Assembly: GCF_030445035.2 (NCBI RefSeq)
Contig: NC_080701.1
Location: 27,992,798 to 28,056,797, forward strand
Origin: Dasypus novemcinctus
Taxonomy: Eukaryota; Chordata; Mammalia; Cingulata; Dasypodidae
DNA length: 64,000 bases
Direction of reading: 5' to 3'
The notes beneath the pieces are model-generated. The model ran no database searches, was not told the origin of the DNA, and saw nothing but the letters and a program-made list of their open reading frames with translations. This document shows positions 45,321 through 56,835 of this stretch, piece by piece (within the stretch, counting starts at the first letter, position 1; the number at the start of each line of letters is the position of its first letter). The translations under genes were made by a program, and so were the position numbers.

Positions 45321-45327
45321 GCTGTAA

Positions 45328-46026
45328 CTGGACTTTGTCGAGGTTCTTGGCTGTGCTGCAGAAATGAATTTCAAGAGCACATCGGGTGAGTTAGGCCAGC
45401 CCTTTATTAAGGTAGGGAGGGATGAGAAATGGGAGAAAATAACAGAGCAGGGGTCCCAGGTAGAGAGGAAGAGGCTGACAAGTGGTAAAGCGGGCTGAAT
45501 TACAGACTATCATCTCCATTATAGATGATAAAGGCCCGGGATTTACTTGTGTGCTGATCTATGCAGAGGGACACGCGAGAGCAGGGCACAGAGGGCGGGA
45601 ACAAGGTCAGCCAGGCACTGGGACGGGCACCGGGCAGGATGAAGGCAAGAGCGCGAGAGAGCTTGGTGCTTGCTTTTTGAACCATTAATTATTCCGCCCC
45701 TTTGCTAATGGCAGGGGAGGAGTTCAGCTCTTTGCTGTTTTGATTGATCACCCCACCCATCAATCCCCCAGGAGGGCCCAATGATAAAGTCCTCAGGGAA
45801 TATCTGGGGCTTCTCCTGGCTTCTGGAGGAAGTCTTTGCTCTGGATGGCAGAATCTTGTGGGCGGGGTCTTCCAGCAGCATCTTGGGGGTATCGATGTCC
45901 ACATGGACTTCTTGCCAGGTTCCAGATCCGTCTCTTGATTCCCTATCTCACTAGCTGGCTTCAGTGCCACAGGAGAGATTCAGTCCTGCAGCAAAGGTAC
46001 TGGCAAGCTACGGGCCTGCCCCGACA
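45328..46026 (-). mobile_element. ERV LTR, about 700 bp
   Basis: On the minus strand it reads TGTCGGGGCAGG ... GTCCAGTTACA (TG...CA). It has a CCTTAATAAAGGGC poly(A) signal (plus-strand TTTATT at 45403-45408) and roughly 75 bp of U5. The 3' end is GC-richer and retains CpGs. No matching target duplication was found at these ends, so the edges are provisional; flanking sequence at 46027-46190 might be internal ERV sequence. Open frames in it (93, 65, 116 aa) have no viral domain. Confidence 0.5.
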
Positions 46027-47160
46027 AAGCTCTTTCACTTTAATTGTCCCTCCTTATAAATTTCCTAGTTGGGGTGCTATCATACATACAGGTGAGGCCT
46101 CTGTTAAAACTGCGTCACAGTTCAAACTTCTGCTCAGTGTTGGGTCCCTCACATCCTTGTCAAGTGGGTTCCAGAAACCTACTTAAAATTAACCTCACAG
46201 GAAAAAAATCTCTGGATCTGTTCCTGGGAAACCCTAAGTTAGCAAGTACTGAGCCTGGCTATTTGCACACAACTTCACTCTTCTAATCAAGTTTCCCATT
46301 TATTCGAAAGGAGATCGGGACGCAAAAGTGGTGAAACTAAAATTTGGAAATCTGTCCCTGGCAGACAGGGGTAGCTCTGAGAGCTCTATGAACAGCTCCG
46401 AAATTTTCTGTCCTTGCAGTGAGTTTTATTCATGCGTCTAAGAACCACTGACCTTTAGTAGTTCCATTCACGGGTACAATTTGCTAATTGAAAGGCTGCC
46501 TGAAACGGAAGCAAGGCTTTGCATTCCAAAGGACGGACTCTCAAGAGATTTTAGGCTTATAGAGGCACATTCAGGCCTGGACATTTACGGGTTTCAGATT
46601 TCAATTAGGTCATTTCATATCTTTAGGTTTTAAATCTGAGGTTTGAAAACAGGCAGGTATGGTTATGGAACATTCACTGGGAATAATGAAGCTTTCTCTG
46701 CTACCCTTGAAACCACCTTGAGTGAGACACTTGATTTAAAGTGCTTGCAATGTGTACTGTGCTTGCAACCTTCTCTACTTAAATTATCTGAACTAAACGC
46801 GAAGAGTTACATAATTTCTTAACAGAACAGAAAACAAATTATCGCAGTGATTTGACCCAGAGGAGAAGGGGCAGACATGCTTCTACTTTCAGTTGAGTGG
46901 ATTTGTTAACCATGAACTCCAGTTAAGGTAGAAAGAGCTTCATTGACGGGAGAGCAGGTATTGCTCCGAAGACTTCCCATCAGGCCACAGCTGAGTTGGC
47001 TTGGCATTTGGTGACTCAGCCAGTGTAACTGGAGCACAAACAGAAGGGCAATCGCTGCTGCTTCCTTTTTTTTTTTTTTTTTTAATGGTTTCTACAATTT
47101 TAATTGTTTCTATACCTCACATCCATAAAACATTTTCAGGCCTCTTTCTCCTCTCATTCA
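46027..47160. other. No gene recognised
   Basis: 46027-46200 may belong to the neighbouring ERV. The remainder has no named repeat. A T17 tract lies at 47068-47084. Confidence 0.45.
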
Positions 47161-47163
47161 GTA

Positions 47164-47320
47164 CAAACACAAGCAAAAGTCCTTAGACTCCACATGAAAA
47201 ACTCAAGCAACAAAGAAAAAAAAAGATAAGTTGGAGTTCATCGAAATTAAAAAATTTTTGTGCTAAGGACATTATCAAGAAAGTGAAAAGCAACCAACAT
47301 TAATGGAGAAAAACATTTTC
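47164..47320 (+). pseudogene. L1 ORF2 C-terminal remnant
   Basis: agataagttggagttcatcg, aaattaaaaaatttttgtgc, aggacattatcaagaaagtg and aaaagcaaccaacattaatgg follow the L1 ORF2 region that encodes DKLEFIEIKKF...KKVKSNQ. Short, dead fragment. Confidence 0.8.
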
Positions 47321-47729
47321 AAGCACTGCCTCTCTTTTTTCTTTTTAACAGATGTCTATTTGATTTAAAAAGTTACAAACAGGTAGACAGCAGGGTTGTC
47401 ATACAAAATGACCAGAATGAAATCTATTGGAAAAATTTTGCTTTTACAAATCTTTATAGATCGTTGTTCAGTGTTTGCACTTGTTTTTCCAGATTTTACT
47501 TTTCACTAATAAAGTTGCAGCACATTAGATCCATGATCATAGTTACATGAATGTATTTGCAGAGACCTACTGCAGTGATTTGAACAACTCCTGAACAGAT
47601 GCCACAGGAAAGACAAGACATATATTGCATTTAATATTTTTTCAAAAATTCTGCCATTTATTTAGAGAATCACGTAAGGAAGAGCTGAAAAAATCTGATT
47701 AATAATGAGCTGTATTAAAAGTTAATATA
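47321..47729. other. No gene recognised
   Basis: AT-rich. The text caggtagacagcagggttg and agatttgcacttgttttt-like stretch might be an antisense 3' UTR copy, but nothing identifies a source gene. Confidence 0.4.
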
Positions 47730-48102
47730 GGGAAACGGACTTGGCCCAGTGGTTAGGGCGTCCGTCTACCACATGGGAGGTCCACGGCTCAAACCCCGGG
47801 CCTCCTTGACCCGTGTGGAGCTGGCCCATGCGCAGTGCTGATGCGCGCAAGGAGTGCCCTGCCACGCAGGGGTGTCCCCCGCATAGGGGAGCCCCATGTG
47901 CAAGGAGTGCGCCCCATAAGGAGAGCCACCAAGCGCGAAAGAAAGTGTAGCCTGCCCAGGAATGGCACCGCCCACACTTCCCGTGCCGCTGAGGACAACA
48001 GAAACGGACAAAGAAACAAGACGCAGCAAAGAGACACAGAGAACAGACAACTGGGGGGGGGGGGGGGGAATTAAATAAATAAATAAATCTTAAAAAAAAA
48101 AT
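47730..48102 (+). mobile_element. DAS-III SINE (long form)
   Basis: Head gaaacggacttggcccagtg ... gctcaaaccccgggcctcc, body, G18 run (48052-48068), then (AAAT)n and A9. Target duplication TTAATATA at 47722-47729 and 48103-48110. Confidence 0.95.
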
Positions 48103-48110
48103 TTAATATA

Positions 48111-48450
48111 AGTTGAACCAAATATCAAAAGGAGCTATATCACAAAACAAATCAATGAGAAAGCCCTAGACAAGAGAGAGAAAGTAAGCCCCCAAATAAA
48201 CACATAAAGAAAATAAGACATAGAAGCATAAGCAAAATTAATGCAAAACATACTGAGACACTGGAATATATGGACAAAAGGAACAAATTAAAACTCCAGA
48301 CAAGATACAGGACTTGATACAATTAGTCAAAGTTGTTCAAACAAATCTCCTTATTCAATGCATTGAGATGATTAAGATTAAGGAATTAAGAAGACACTGG
48401 AACAAGTCATAGAGAGATTGAGAGTGATGAGCATTTGTTTTTGTTTTCTC
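48111..48450 (+). pseudogene. L1 5' UTR/ORF1 N-terminal remnant
   Basis: gaacaaattaaaactccag, gatacaggacttgatacaa, gttcaaacaaatctcctta and gaattaagaagacactgg match the start of ORF1 (coiled-coil region) of xenarthran L1s as I recall them. Frame is broken. The SINE at 47730 probably landed at its left edge. Confidence 0.6.
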
Positions 48451-48454
48451 TCTC

Positions 48455-48749
48455 TTTTTTCTTTAATGTTACATTCAAAAAATATAAGAGGTTCTCATAT
48501 ACCCCCCACCCCCTTCACCCCACTCCTCCCACATCAACAACCTCTTTCATCATCGTGGGACATTCATTGCATTTGGCGAATACATTTTGGAGCACTGCTG
48601 CACCACATGGATAGTGGTTTACATTGTAGTTTACACTCTCCCCCAGTCCACCCAGTGGGCCATGGCAGGACATACAATGTCCAGCATCTGTTCCTGCAGT
48701 ACCACCCAGGACCACTCCAAGTCCTTAAAATTCTCCCATATGATGTGGG
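48455..48749 (-). mobile_element. Xenarthran L1 3' end, short
   Basis: tgttacattcaaaaaatata, gaggttctcatatacccccc, the cattgcatttggcgaatac series, cccagtgggccatggcagg and ccaggaccactccaagtc, truncated near 48749. Confidence 0.9.
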
Positions 48750-48763
48750 CACTGTTGCTTCTT

Positions 48764-49165
48764 CTTTTTTTAAGAGATTTACTTTTTATTTATTTCTCTC
48801 CCCTTCCCTGCCCCACCCCCCCCAGTTGTCTGCTTTCTTGTGTCTGCTTGTATTCTTGTCAGTAGCACCCGAAATCTGTGTCTCTCTTTGTTGCATCATC
48901 TTGTTGTATCAGCTCTCCATGTGTGCGGCACCACTCCTGGGCAGGCTGCAATTCTTTTGCTCTGGGCAACTCCCCTTATGGGGTGCATTCCTTGCGCGTG
49001 GGGCTCCCCAACACCAGGGACACCCCTGCATGGCAGGGCACTCCTCGCGCGCATCAGCACTGTGCATGGGCCAGCTCACCACATGGGTCGGGAGGCCTGG
49101 GGTTTAAACCCTAGACCTCCCATGTGGTAGGCGGACGCCCTATCCATTGGGCCAAATCTGTTTCC
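48764..49165 (-). mobile_element. DAS-III SINE (long form)
   Basis: Full-length antisense copy, head ending on plus strand gggccaaatctgtttcc. A perfect 14-bp target duplication CACTGTTGCTTCTT lies at 48750-48763 and 49166-49179. The 229-aa frame 48418-49107, the longest in the window, is a fusion of L1 3' UTR antisense and SINE antisense and not a gene. Confidence 0.96.
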
Positions 49166-49395
49166 CACTGTTGCTTCTTAAAGAGGTGCAGTCACAGCCC
49201 GGGCTGGCTTACCATCTTCCATGCTCTGCCATGCTTCTAAACAAAGAAGTCAAGACTTGATGGCAAAGGCGAGTAAGTTCACAACTTCAGCCCCCTCAGT
49301 TACAGCAGCTTCCTAGAGTTGAAGCAGTACAGAGGTAGGGGGATGATAGCAGGAAAGCCTAAGAGCTAAGGCAAAAGGAATTCCATGGTACCATC

Positions 49396-49597
49396 AGGAA
49401 CACGAAAAGATAACCCAAAGAATAAGAGAAATTATTTGCAGATCATTCATCTGATGAGGAACAAGTATCCAGAATATGTAAAGAACTCTTACGACTCAAC
49501 AACAGAAAGACAAAAAAAGCCCAATGAGAAAGCGGGCAAAGGACTTGAGTAGACTTTCCCCAAGGAAGATAGTACAAATGGTCGATAAGCAAATGAG
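49396..49597 (+). pseudogene. L1 ORF2 C-terminal remnant
   Basis: gagaaattatttgcagatc, agtatccagaatatgtaaag, aactcttacgactcaacaac, gcgggcaaaggacttgag and gtcgataagcaaatgag follow the ORF2 region ..WEKLFADHSSDEEQVSRICKELLRLNN.. Dead fragment. Confidence 0.88.
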
Positions 49598-49740
49598 GGA
49601 GCGGATGTGGCTCAAGCCATTAAGTGCCCACCTCCTATGGGAGGTCCCAGGTTCAGTTCCCGGTATCTCCGAGAAAAGAAAAACAAAAACAAAAAACAAG
49701 CAAACAAACGAGGAAACCAGCTCAGGGAAGCTGATGTGGC
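49598..49740 (+). mobile_element. DAS-type SINE, start of a dimer
   Basis: Head gggagcggatgtggctcaag ... ggttcagttcccggtatctcc, then an AACAAAAAC/CAAAC linker, then gctcagggaagctgatgtgg, which is the beginning of a second head that breaks off. Confidence 0.85.
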
Positions 49741-49904
49741 TACAAACATACACGAAAGTGTGAGAATAATTGCACAAACATCCGTATTCTCACCAGGCAA
49801 CAAGTTTAACATTTTGTTCTATTTGCTTCAGATGATGTTTAAAAATATAAACTCTTATCCAAACAATTAAAAAGCCTTGCACAGTGCCGTGGTCTTAATT
49901 CACG

Positions 49905-51145
49905 CCTCTCTTTCACATAAAGAACTAGTACCATGAATTTGGTGTTTACCATTCCCATGATCTTTTTTCTTATACTATATATGAATGTATCCATAAACAA
50001 CACATAGTATTATTTTGCATGTTGGCGAATTAGTTCATTTTGCAAATTTATGTAAATCGAATCACACCAAATGTCTTATTCTGTAGCACATTTTGTTCAC
50101 TCGATATTATGTGTTTCTTTGTTTAGATCTAGCCATTTATGCATTTCTTTGTTTAGATCTAGCCACGTGCATCCACGTTACTTCAGTTTATTCATTGGAA
50201 CTATTTGATAATATTCTATTCTATAACTATACCATATTTATGTATGCATTCTGTTGGCAGATATTTAGGTTGTTTTCAGCTTTTTCCTCTACAGACAATG
50301 TTGCAATGGAATTCTCGATGCATGTCTGCCAAAATTTGTGGGTATAATATTAGAAGCGGAGTGATTGGATTTTAGGGTTGTGCATCAGGGCTGGGACCAG
50401 GGCAAGGCAATGGGAGCATTTCAGGCTCATAAAGGGGGCACTCGTTCTCACTTGTGTGACCCTAAGTGTGAGTCCCTCCTCATATGTTATGACTTTGTCC
50501 TGACCTTTGTGGACATACGTCATCAACTTTAATAAATATTACCAAATTGCTCCTCAACATGAAGTCAATTTGCATTATCAGTGGCAATGTTTGAAAGAGT
50601 CCCAGTCATCTGAGATGCTTGTTAAATTTGATGTTGTCAGACCTCTTAGTCAAAGGCCAGTCTAATGTATGTGATCCAGTTTGTTGGTTTAATTTGCATT
50701 TCACTTATTACTAGTAAATTTGAGTATCTTATCCTAAGTTTATCAGCTATTCAGGTTTCCTTTTTTGTGAATTGCTTTTCATATTCTATGCCTATTTTTC
50801 TTTTGTGCTGTTTATCTTTCTCTCGTTGGTTTCTGTGAGTTCTGAATATTCTGAATCGTGATGCTTTTGTGTTATATGAGTTGCAGAAAATGTCTTAGTT
50901 TGTCTTGTCTTTTGTAGTATCTTTTTTTATCCAAAAGTTCTGCGTTTTAATATATTCAAAATTATCTATTCTTGCCTTCATTGATCTTTTACTCTCTCTT
51001 CCCTAACCTGATTTCATAAAAGATGATTTCACATGCTTTATCCTAAAGTTTAAAAGTTTGGCTTTTCACATTTGTCTTTGATAAACTTGAAATGTATTTT
51101 TGTGTACAGTATGAAGTTTTTCACGTGACTAACCAATTTTCATAA
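49905..51145 (-). mobile_element. Old L1M ORF2/3' region, antisense
   Basis: ttgttcactcgatattatg, gatatttaggttgttttc, tttgcatttcacttattac, tatcaaaagttctgcgtt-like text and gaaatgtatttttgtgtac follow the antisense order of L1M 3' parts. A small tandem copy of ttctttgtttagatctagcc lies at 50116-50165. Confidence 0.7.
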
Positions 51146-51159
51146 AGGCGATCCGCAAA

Positions 51160-51650
51160 AAATGTTTTAACACTATTCATACTTTCAGACTCAGGAATTC
51201 CATTTATTGAACTTTGTCCTATGAATAGGAAAAGAGGTATATGCAAACATTTACTAAGATGATAATCACATCATTGCTTATTATATGGAAGAATTACAGA
51301 CAATCTAAATATTTAACCTTGGGAAAACGGGTGAAATGAATTTGTTACAGTTATAAAATGCAATGCTATGAAGCTATGAACAAATAACACTTTTGAATAA
51401 AATTAATGACCTGGAAATAAGTTAATGATAGAGTCTTAAGTGGAAAAGGCCAGCTAAAACAGTGTTATGTATTTTGATCTTTTGAAATATATATAAATAT
51501 ACACAAAATAAGCAGAAATGTTATTTGTTGAATTATTAATGCTTGTTATCTCTAGGTCATGAAATTGTGGATGGATAATTTTATTTTCCTCCATTTTCAC
51601 ATTTATATTTTCTACAATATATATGTAGAAATATAACTTTTTTTATAACA
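51160..51650 (+). mobile_element. Old L1M (MC/ME-like) 3' UTR, sense
   Basis: ggaattccatttattgaac, catcattgcttattatatgg, aaaatgcaatgctatgaagc, gagtcttaagtggaaaagg, cattttcacatttatattttc. Reminiscent of the L1MC/ME 3' region. Moderate confidence. Confidence 0.55.
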
Positions 51651-52780
51651 AAAAAAGTTATTTAAAAAATACTCATTTCAAGTACTGAGGTTAACAAAGC
51701 ATTCGTGTGATTATTGAGGAATAAATAAACTTTGTTACTTGGTACTATGATTAGGAGTGAAAGCCCAGAATCTTAATGAAAGAAGTGAAGCCAGATATTC
51801 TCCCCATGATTCCATATGGTCACATGTCCTGATTTGGGGTTCAGAAAATATGATCACCATAACCATAGGTTAGAGATGTAGAGGATTGTGCAAACTCTCT
51901 TATACATTTTATTCCAGGCTTATTTTCACACGAGTAGGAATACCAACGTTGTGGTTCAACAACTGGAATTTAGGAAGTCTAATGTAGGCATTCTGGTAGT
52001 TATAAAAAAATGTTATAAGAAAGGAATTCTCTTATCAGGTAAGGGATATCATCCACAATGTGGAGATGCGTACTGTTGAAATTACGTGATAAGTGGAAAG
52101 TCCAAAAATTTCCCCCATCCCAAATGAGCCAGGTTTTCTCAAAAGCCAAATAAAGCCTGAACTTTGGTTATATACCTTTGAGAGATGCTTTAATTTTTTT
52201 TATCACCAGTAAATCACCCATAGAGCATGCTTTATATAATCTTGAAAAATTAGGCAGAGTTTTAATTACTTTTTTATAATTTGTAAGTTTAAAAATTATT
52301 TATATACCAAAACTAATTTAGTAGATATATTTTACCTAGTGGTATGCTGGTCAATGTTCACAACTGACTTTCTAGTGAGAATAAAGCTCTGACTTAGAGT
52401 GTTTTCTAATTTCTGTGATATAAATATTCCACCATCACTGATTTCAAGCTACTACCACGACATCTTTGAATGCTGACTTGGGAACAGAGTTGGACAATCA
52501 ACTCACCACCTATTGTACCTACTAGCCATAATGAACAAATATTAACAACTTAGAATTTTGCATAACATTTTAAAAAAAACAAATAGAACCTTATGAAGAT
52601 TGCTAAGTACTCTTTGTTTCTCTCCCCAGATCCATTTCCTTACCTTCCTTCCCTGGAGACAACCACTATCAAGAGTCTGGTATGTATTCTACCAGACAAT
52701 GTTTTCATAATTTTACTGTATATATACATGTATTCACAAATAATATATAGCTTTGCATATTTAAAATTTTATATAATATC
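51651..52780. other. No gene recognised
   Basis: Strongly AT-rich 1.1 kb. Only 60-aa class frames and no named repeat. Confidence 0.5.
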
Positions 52781-53190
52781 ATAGCATACATATCCTACTT
52801 TCTTTTCCCTTCTATATTATGTTTTTGAGCTTTATTCATGTTGATACATATAAATGCAGTTCATTTATTATAACTGCTGATAGTGCTCAATCATATGAAA
52901 ATATTACAATTTATTTATCCATCCTCTGCTTACAGACATTTGTTTTTTTCTGTTTTTTTTTTTTTTGGTGATACAAATGATATTGCAAAGATCCAGTAGA
53001 TGCTTCTCAGTATGTAAAGTTACTATACCAGAAGTGAAATGAATGGGTTGTGAAGGATGCCCATTTCCTGCTTTAGTATATTTTGACAATTTGTTCTCCA
53101 AAGTGGTTATATCAATTTATACTCCTATTATAAGTATATGAGAGTTTCTCTTTTCCCATAGTTTTGTCAATCCTTAGTCTCATCAACCTT

Positions 53191-53615
53191 TTTTTTATTT
53201 AAAGATTTATTTATTAATTTTTATTTCTCTCCCCTCCCCCCCACCCCAGTTGTCTGTTCTCTGTGTCTATTTGCTGCGTGTTCTTCTTTGTCCACTTCTG
53301 TTGTTTTCAGCGGCACGGGAATCTGTGCTTCTTTTGTTTTTGTTGCTTTATCTTGTTGTGTCAGCTCTCCGTGTGTGCGGCGCCATTCCTGGGCAGGCTG
53401 CACTTTCTTTCACACTGGGTGGCTTTCCTCACGGGCGCACTCCTTGCGTGTGGGACTCCCCCACACGGGGACACCCCTGCGTGGCAGGGCACTCCTTATG
53501 CGCATCGGCACTGCGCATGGGCCAGCTCCACACGGGTCAAGGAGGCCCGGCATTTGAAACGTGGACCTCCCATGTGGTAGACAGATGCCCTAACCTCTGG
53601 GCCAAGTCTGCTTCC
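53191..53615 (-). mobile_element. DAS-III SINE (long form)
   Basis: Complete antisense copy with head ending gggccaagtctgcttcc. Flanks ctcatcaacctttt (53179-53192) and ctcatccaactttt (53616-53629) form the target duplication. The host L1 continues on both sides. Frames 53250-53648 and 53263-53580 are SINE antisense. Confidence 0.95.
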
Positions 53616-53716
53616 CTCATCCAACTTTTTAAATGTTGCTGGTCTTAGGGATCTGAAATGATATTTTCTTTTAATTTGCATTTCCTCCGTTACTGGTTAG
53701 GCCGAGCATTATCTTC

Positions 53717-54150
53717 GTTGGGTGAAAGCTAAGCCGCCATAATGAGACTCCCAAATAGAGGAGTGTGAGTCAGGAAGATAGTTATTCCTCTCTTACACAG
53801 TCTTGCGCTGGGCAGTCTGGGCTGGCGGGTGGCTCTGCTGTGTACAGCTATGTGGGGATTCTTTCACTGGCTACACTGTCTTCCTTAGGCCAGTGTCCAT
53901 GGTTGGAGGAATGAGGGGTTCTGCCATTTTTTAGCTTTTGGAAAAAGTTGAAGTTCAGGGATTTCCTTTTAAGCAAGGCAAGCAGCAGTTGTGCACATCC
54001 CTTCCACTCACAGTCCATTGGGACTTGGACCCTTGGATGTGCAGATGCATCCTTAGGGAAAGACCAAATACAGTCCTTGGCCAGGTGACCATGTGCCCAG
54101 GGAAAAGGGAAGAATGGGGGTCGAGAGCCTTTGTTGGCCTTTGGGGTTTC
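53717..54150. mobile_element. Unidentified interspersed repeat in old L1
   Basis: The block gccgccataatgagactcc, agttattcctctcttaca, ctgggctggcgggtggc, ccacttcactcacagtcc-like text and catgtgcccaggg resembles a medium-reiterated mammalian repeat known to me by pattern but not by name. Minus frame 53848-54174 is not credible as a gene. Confidence 0.4.
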
Positions 54151-54364
54151 CTCTTCTATAACTCTGCTGTTCACACATTTTGCCCATTTTTACTTTGTTC
54201 TCCTTTTTCTTACTGGTTTGTAGGAATTCTTCATGTGTTTAGATGTCAACCTTTAGCTTAATTACTTTACATGATAAATTTGTTAAGATACGTTAATGTG
54301 CATACCTCAATAAAGCTGTTAAAGAAAGTATATCAGTGTATATTTAAAGGAGTTTGTGGTTTAA

Positions 54365-54900
<536 letters not shown>

Positions 54901-56146
54901 GTTACTTGTTTTTTTTTTACTTTTGTGAACAAATGTGAAACATAACTTTCCCTTCTCAATCACTCTTAAGCATAACATTCAGTAGAAATACTCAGATTTA
55001 CACTGTTGTGGCACCCTCACCACTTTGCAGTACTAACCCTTTCCCATTTCCCCATACAGAAACCTACATCCATCCATAATGAATTAACTCCTCACTCCCC
55101 CTCACCTCACTCGTGGTAGACTGTACTCTACTTTCTGTCTCTATGAGCTTGAGTATTCTCTGATATCTTCTTTGTGTTTATCATGGGGCTTAAATTTAAC
55201 CATCCTAAATCTATAACACTCTTGTGTGCTTAGAAATCAATTTAACTTCAATGGTATATACAAACTGCTCCTTTTTCCCTCTGTGCCCCAACCTTTATGA
55301 AGTTCTTGTCACAAATTGCATGTTTACATGGGTCCAAACCCACTGCATTGCCACTACATTTTATTCATTTGCCGTTTAGATTCTATGGGATATAAAAAAG
55401 TCGAGTTACAAACCAAAAATACAATATTTACCCCTGTGTTACCCTTACTCTTTTTTATTTCATAATGTGGCCCTGATCCATTGTCTAATGTCCTTTCTTT
55501 TCAGCCTGCAGATCTCTCTGGAGCATCTCTTGTAGGGCTGGTCAGTGGTGATGAAATCCCTCAGCTGTTGTTTATCTGGAAATGTCTTAATATCTTATTT
55601 TTGAAAGACAGTTTTGCCAGATATAAAATTCTCGGGTGGCAGTTTTTGCTTTTAGCTCTTTAAATATGTCATCCTACTGCTTTCTTGCTCCATGGTTTCC
55701 CATGAAAAATTAGCACTTAATGTTAATGGGGCTCCCTTGTTTCTTACATGTTGCTTCTCTCTTGTGGCTTTCAGAAGTCTCTCTTGATCTTTGGCATTCA
55801 AAAGTCTGATTATCATATGTTGCAGTGTGGACCTGTTTGCGTTTATGCTGTTAAGAGTTCACTGAGCATCTTGGGTGTGTATATTCATATCTTACAATTT
55901 ATTTTGGGAAGTTTTCAGCCAATATTATTCTGAAAATTCTCTCTCTTCCTCTCTCTCTTTCTTCTCCTTCTGGGACTCACACAATGCACGTATTGGCATG
56001 CTTGATGGCATCTCACAGATTCCTCAGGTTCTGTTCACTTTTCGTTCATTCTTTCTGCTCCTCAGACTGAATGATTTCAATCCTTTATCTTCAAATTCAC
56101 TTCTGCCAGTTGCAATCTGCTGTTAAACCCCTCTAGGAAATTTTCT

Positions 56147-56628
56147 TTTAAAGATTTATTTATTTATTTGCACCTCCTCATTGTTTTCTTGCTGTGTCAG
56201 TTCCTCTTCTTTGTTTCTTTAGGAGGCACTGGGAACTGAACCCAGGACCTCTGACATGGGAGGGAGACGCCTAATTGCTTGAGCCACCTCTGTTCCCTGC
56301 TTTGCTTTGTCTCTCACTATGACTTTCTTCCTGTGTCTCTTGTTGTGCCATCTTGTCACATCAGCTTGCCATGCTTGCCCATTGCATCAGCTCACTATCT
56401 TGCTCATCTTCTTTAGGAGGCACCAGGAACCTCTGCTCCCGCTTTGTTATGTCTCTAATTATGTTTTTCTTCTTGTATTTCTTGTGGTATCATCTTGTTG
56501 TGTCAGTTTCCCATGCCTGCCCATTGCACCAGCTTGCTCTCTTCTTTAGGAGGCACCAGGAACCGAACCATGGACCTCCCATGTGGTAGGCAGGAGCTCA
56601 GTCAGTTGAGCCACATCTGCTTCTCCCC
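56147..56628 (-). mobile_element. Trimeric DAS-type SINE
   Basis: On the minus strand: head 1 (56628 to about 56555) and body 1, a second body starting within the head (56432-56297), then a complete head 2 (56296-56225), body 3 and an (AAAT)n tail at 56147-56170. The two bodies (56433-56565 and 56297-56432) are about 134-136 bp, with the same order (ggaggcacc, cccattgcaycagct, catcttgt). The host L1 text aggaaatttt/agggaattttt is repeated at both edges. Confidence 0.88.
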
Positions 56629-56639
56629 ACCCAGGGAAT

Positions 56640-56835
56640 TTTTAGTTTCTGTGACTGTGGTCTTCAGTTCTGTTTCATTCCTTTTTGTAATTTCTATCTC
56701 TCTATTAATATTCTCTTTGTATTTATCTATCATTTTCCTGATTTCCTTCAAGTCTTTGTTCATGTTTTCCTTTAGCTCTTTGAAAATATTTAGGACCATT
56801 AAAAAAAAAGTTTTCTGGTATTTCCCAGGTCTCAT
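56640..56835 (-). pseudogene. L1 ORF1 coiled-coil remnant
   Basis: The minus frame reads IFKELKENMNKDLKEIRKM followed by a further 30 charged residues with heptad character (ending TVTETKNS). This is the coiled-coil trimerisation region of L1 ORF1p, the RNA-binding chaperone of the L1 particle. Only about 60 codons survive before L1/SINE breakage at the SINE edge. No RRM or CTD follows. Confidence 0.78.

Larger units (their letters stand above)
52781..54270 (-). mobile_element. Old L1M, antisense, twice interrupted
   Basis: Host pieces at 52781-53190 (gacatttgtttttttctg, tctccaaagtggttatatc), 53616-53716 (tttaatttgcatttcctcc) and about 54160-54270 (cacattttgcccattttta). Interrupted by a DAS-III (53191-53615) and by an unidentified 430-bp element (53717-54150). 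Confidence 0.68.

Noticed and set aside
48418..49107. 229-aa open frame, the longest in the window
   Set aside because: It is a read-through of an antisense L1 3' UTR and an antisense DAS-III body. Equivalent frames with the same residues recur at the other DAS-III copies.
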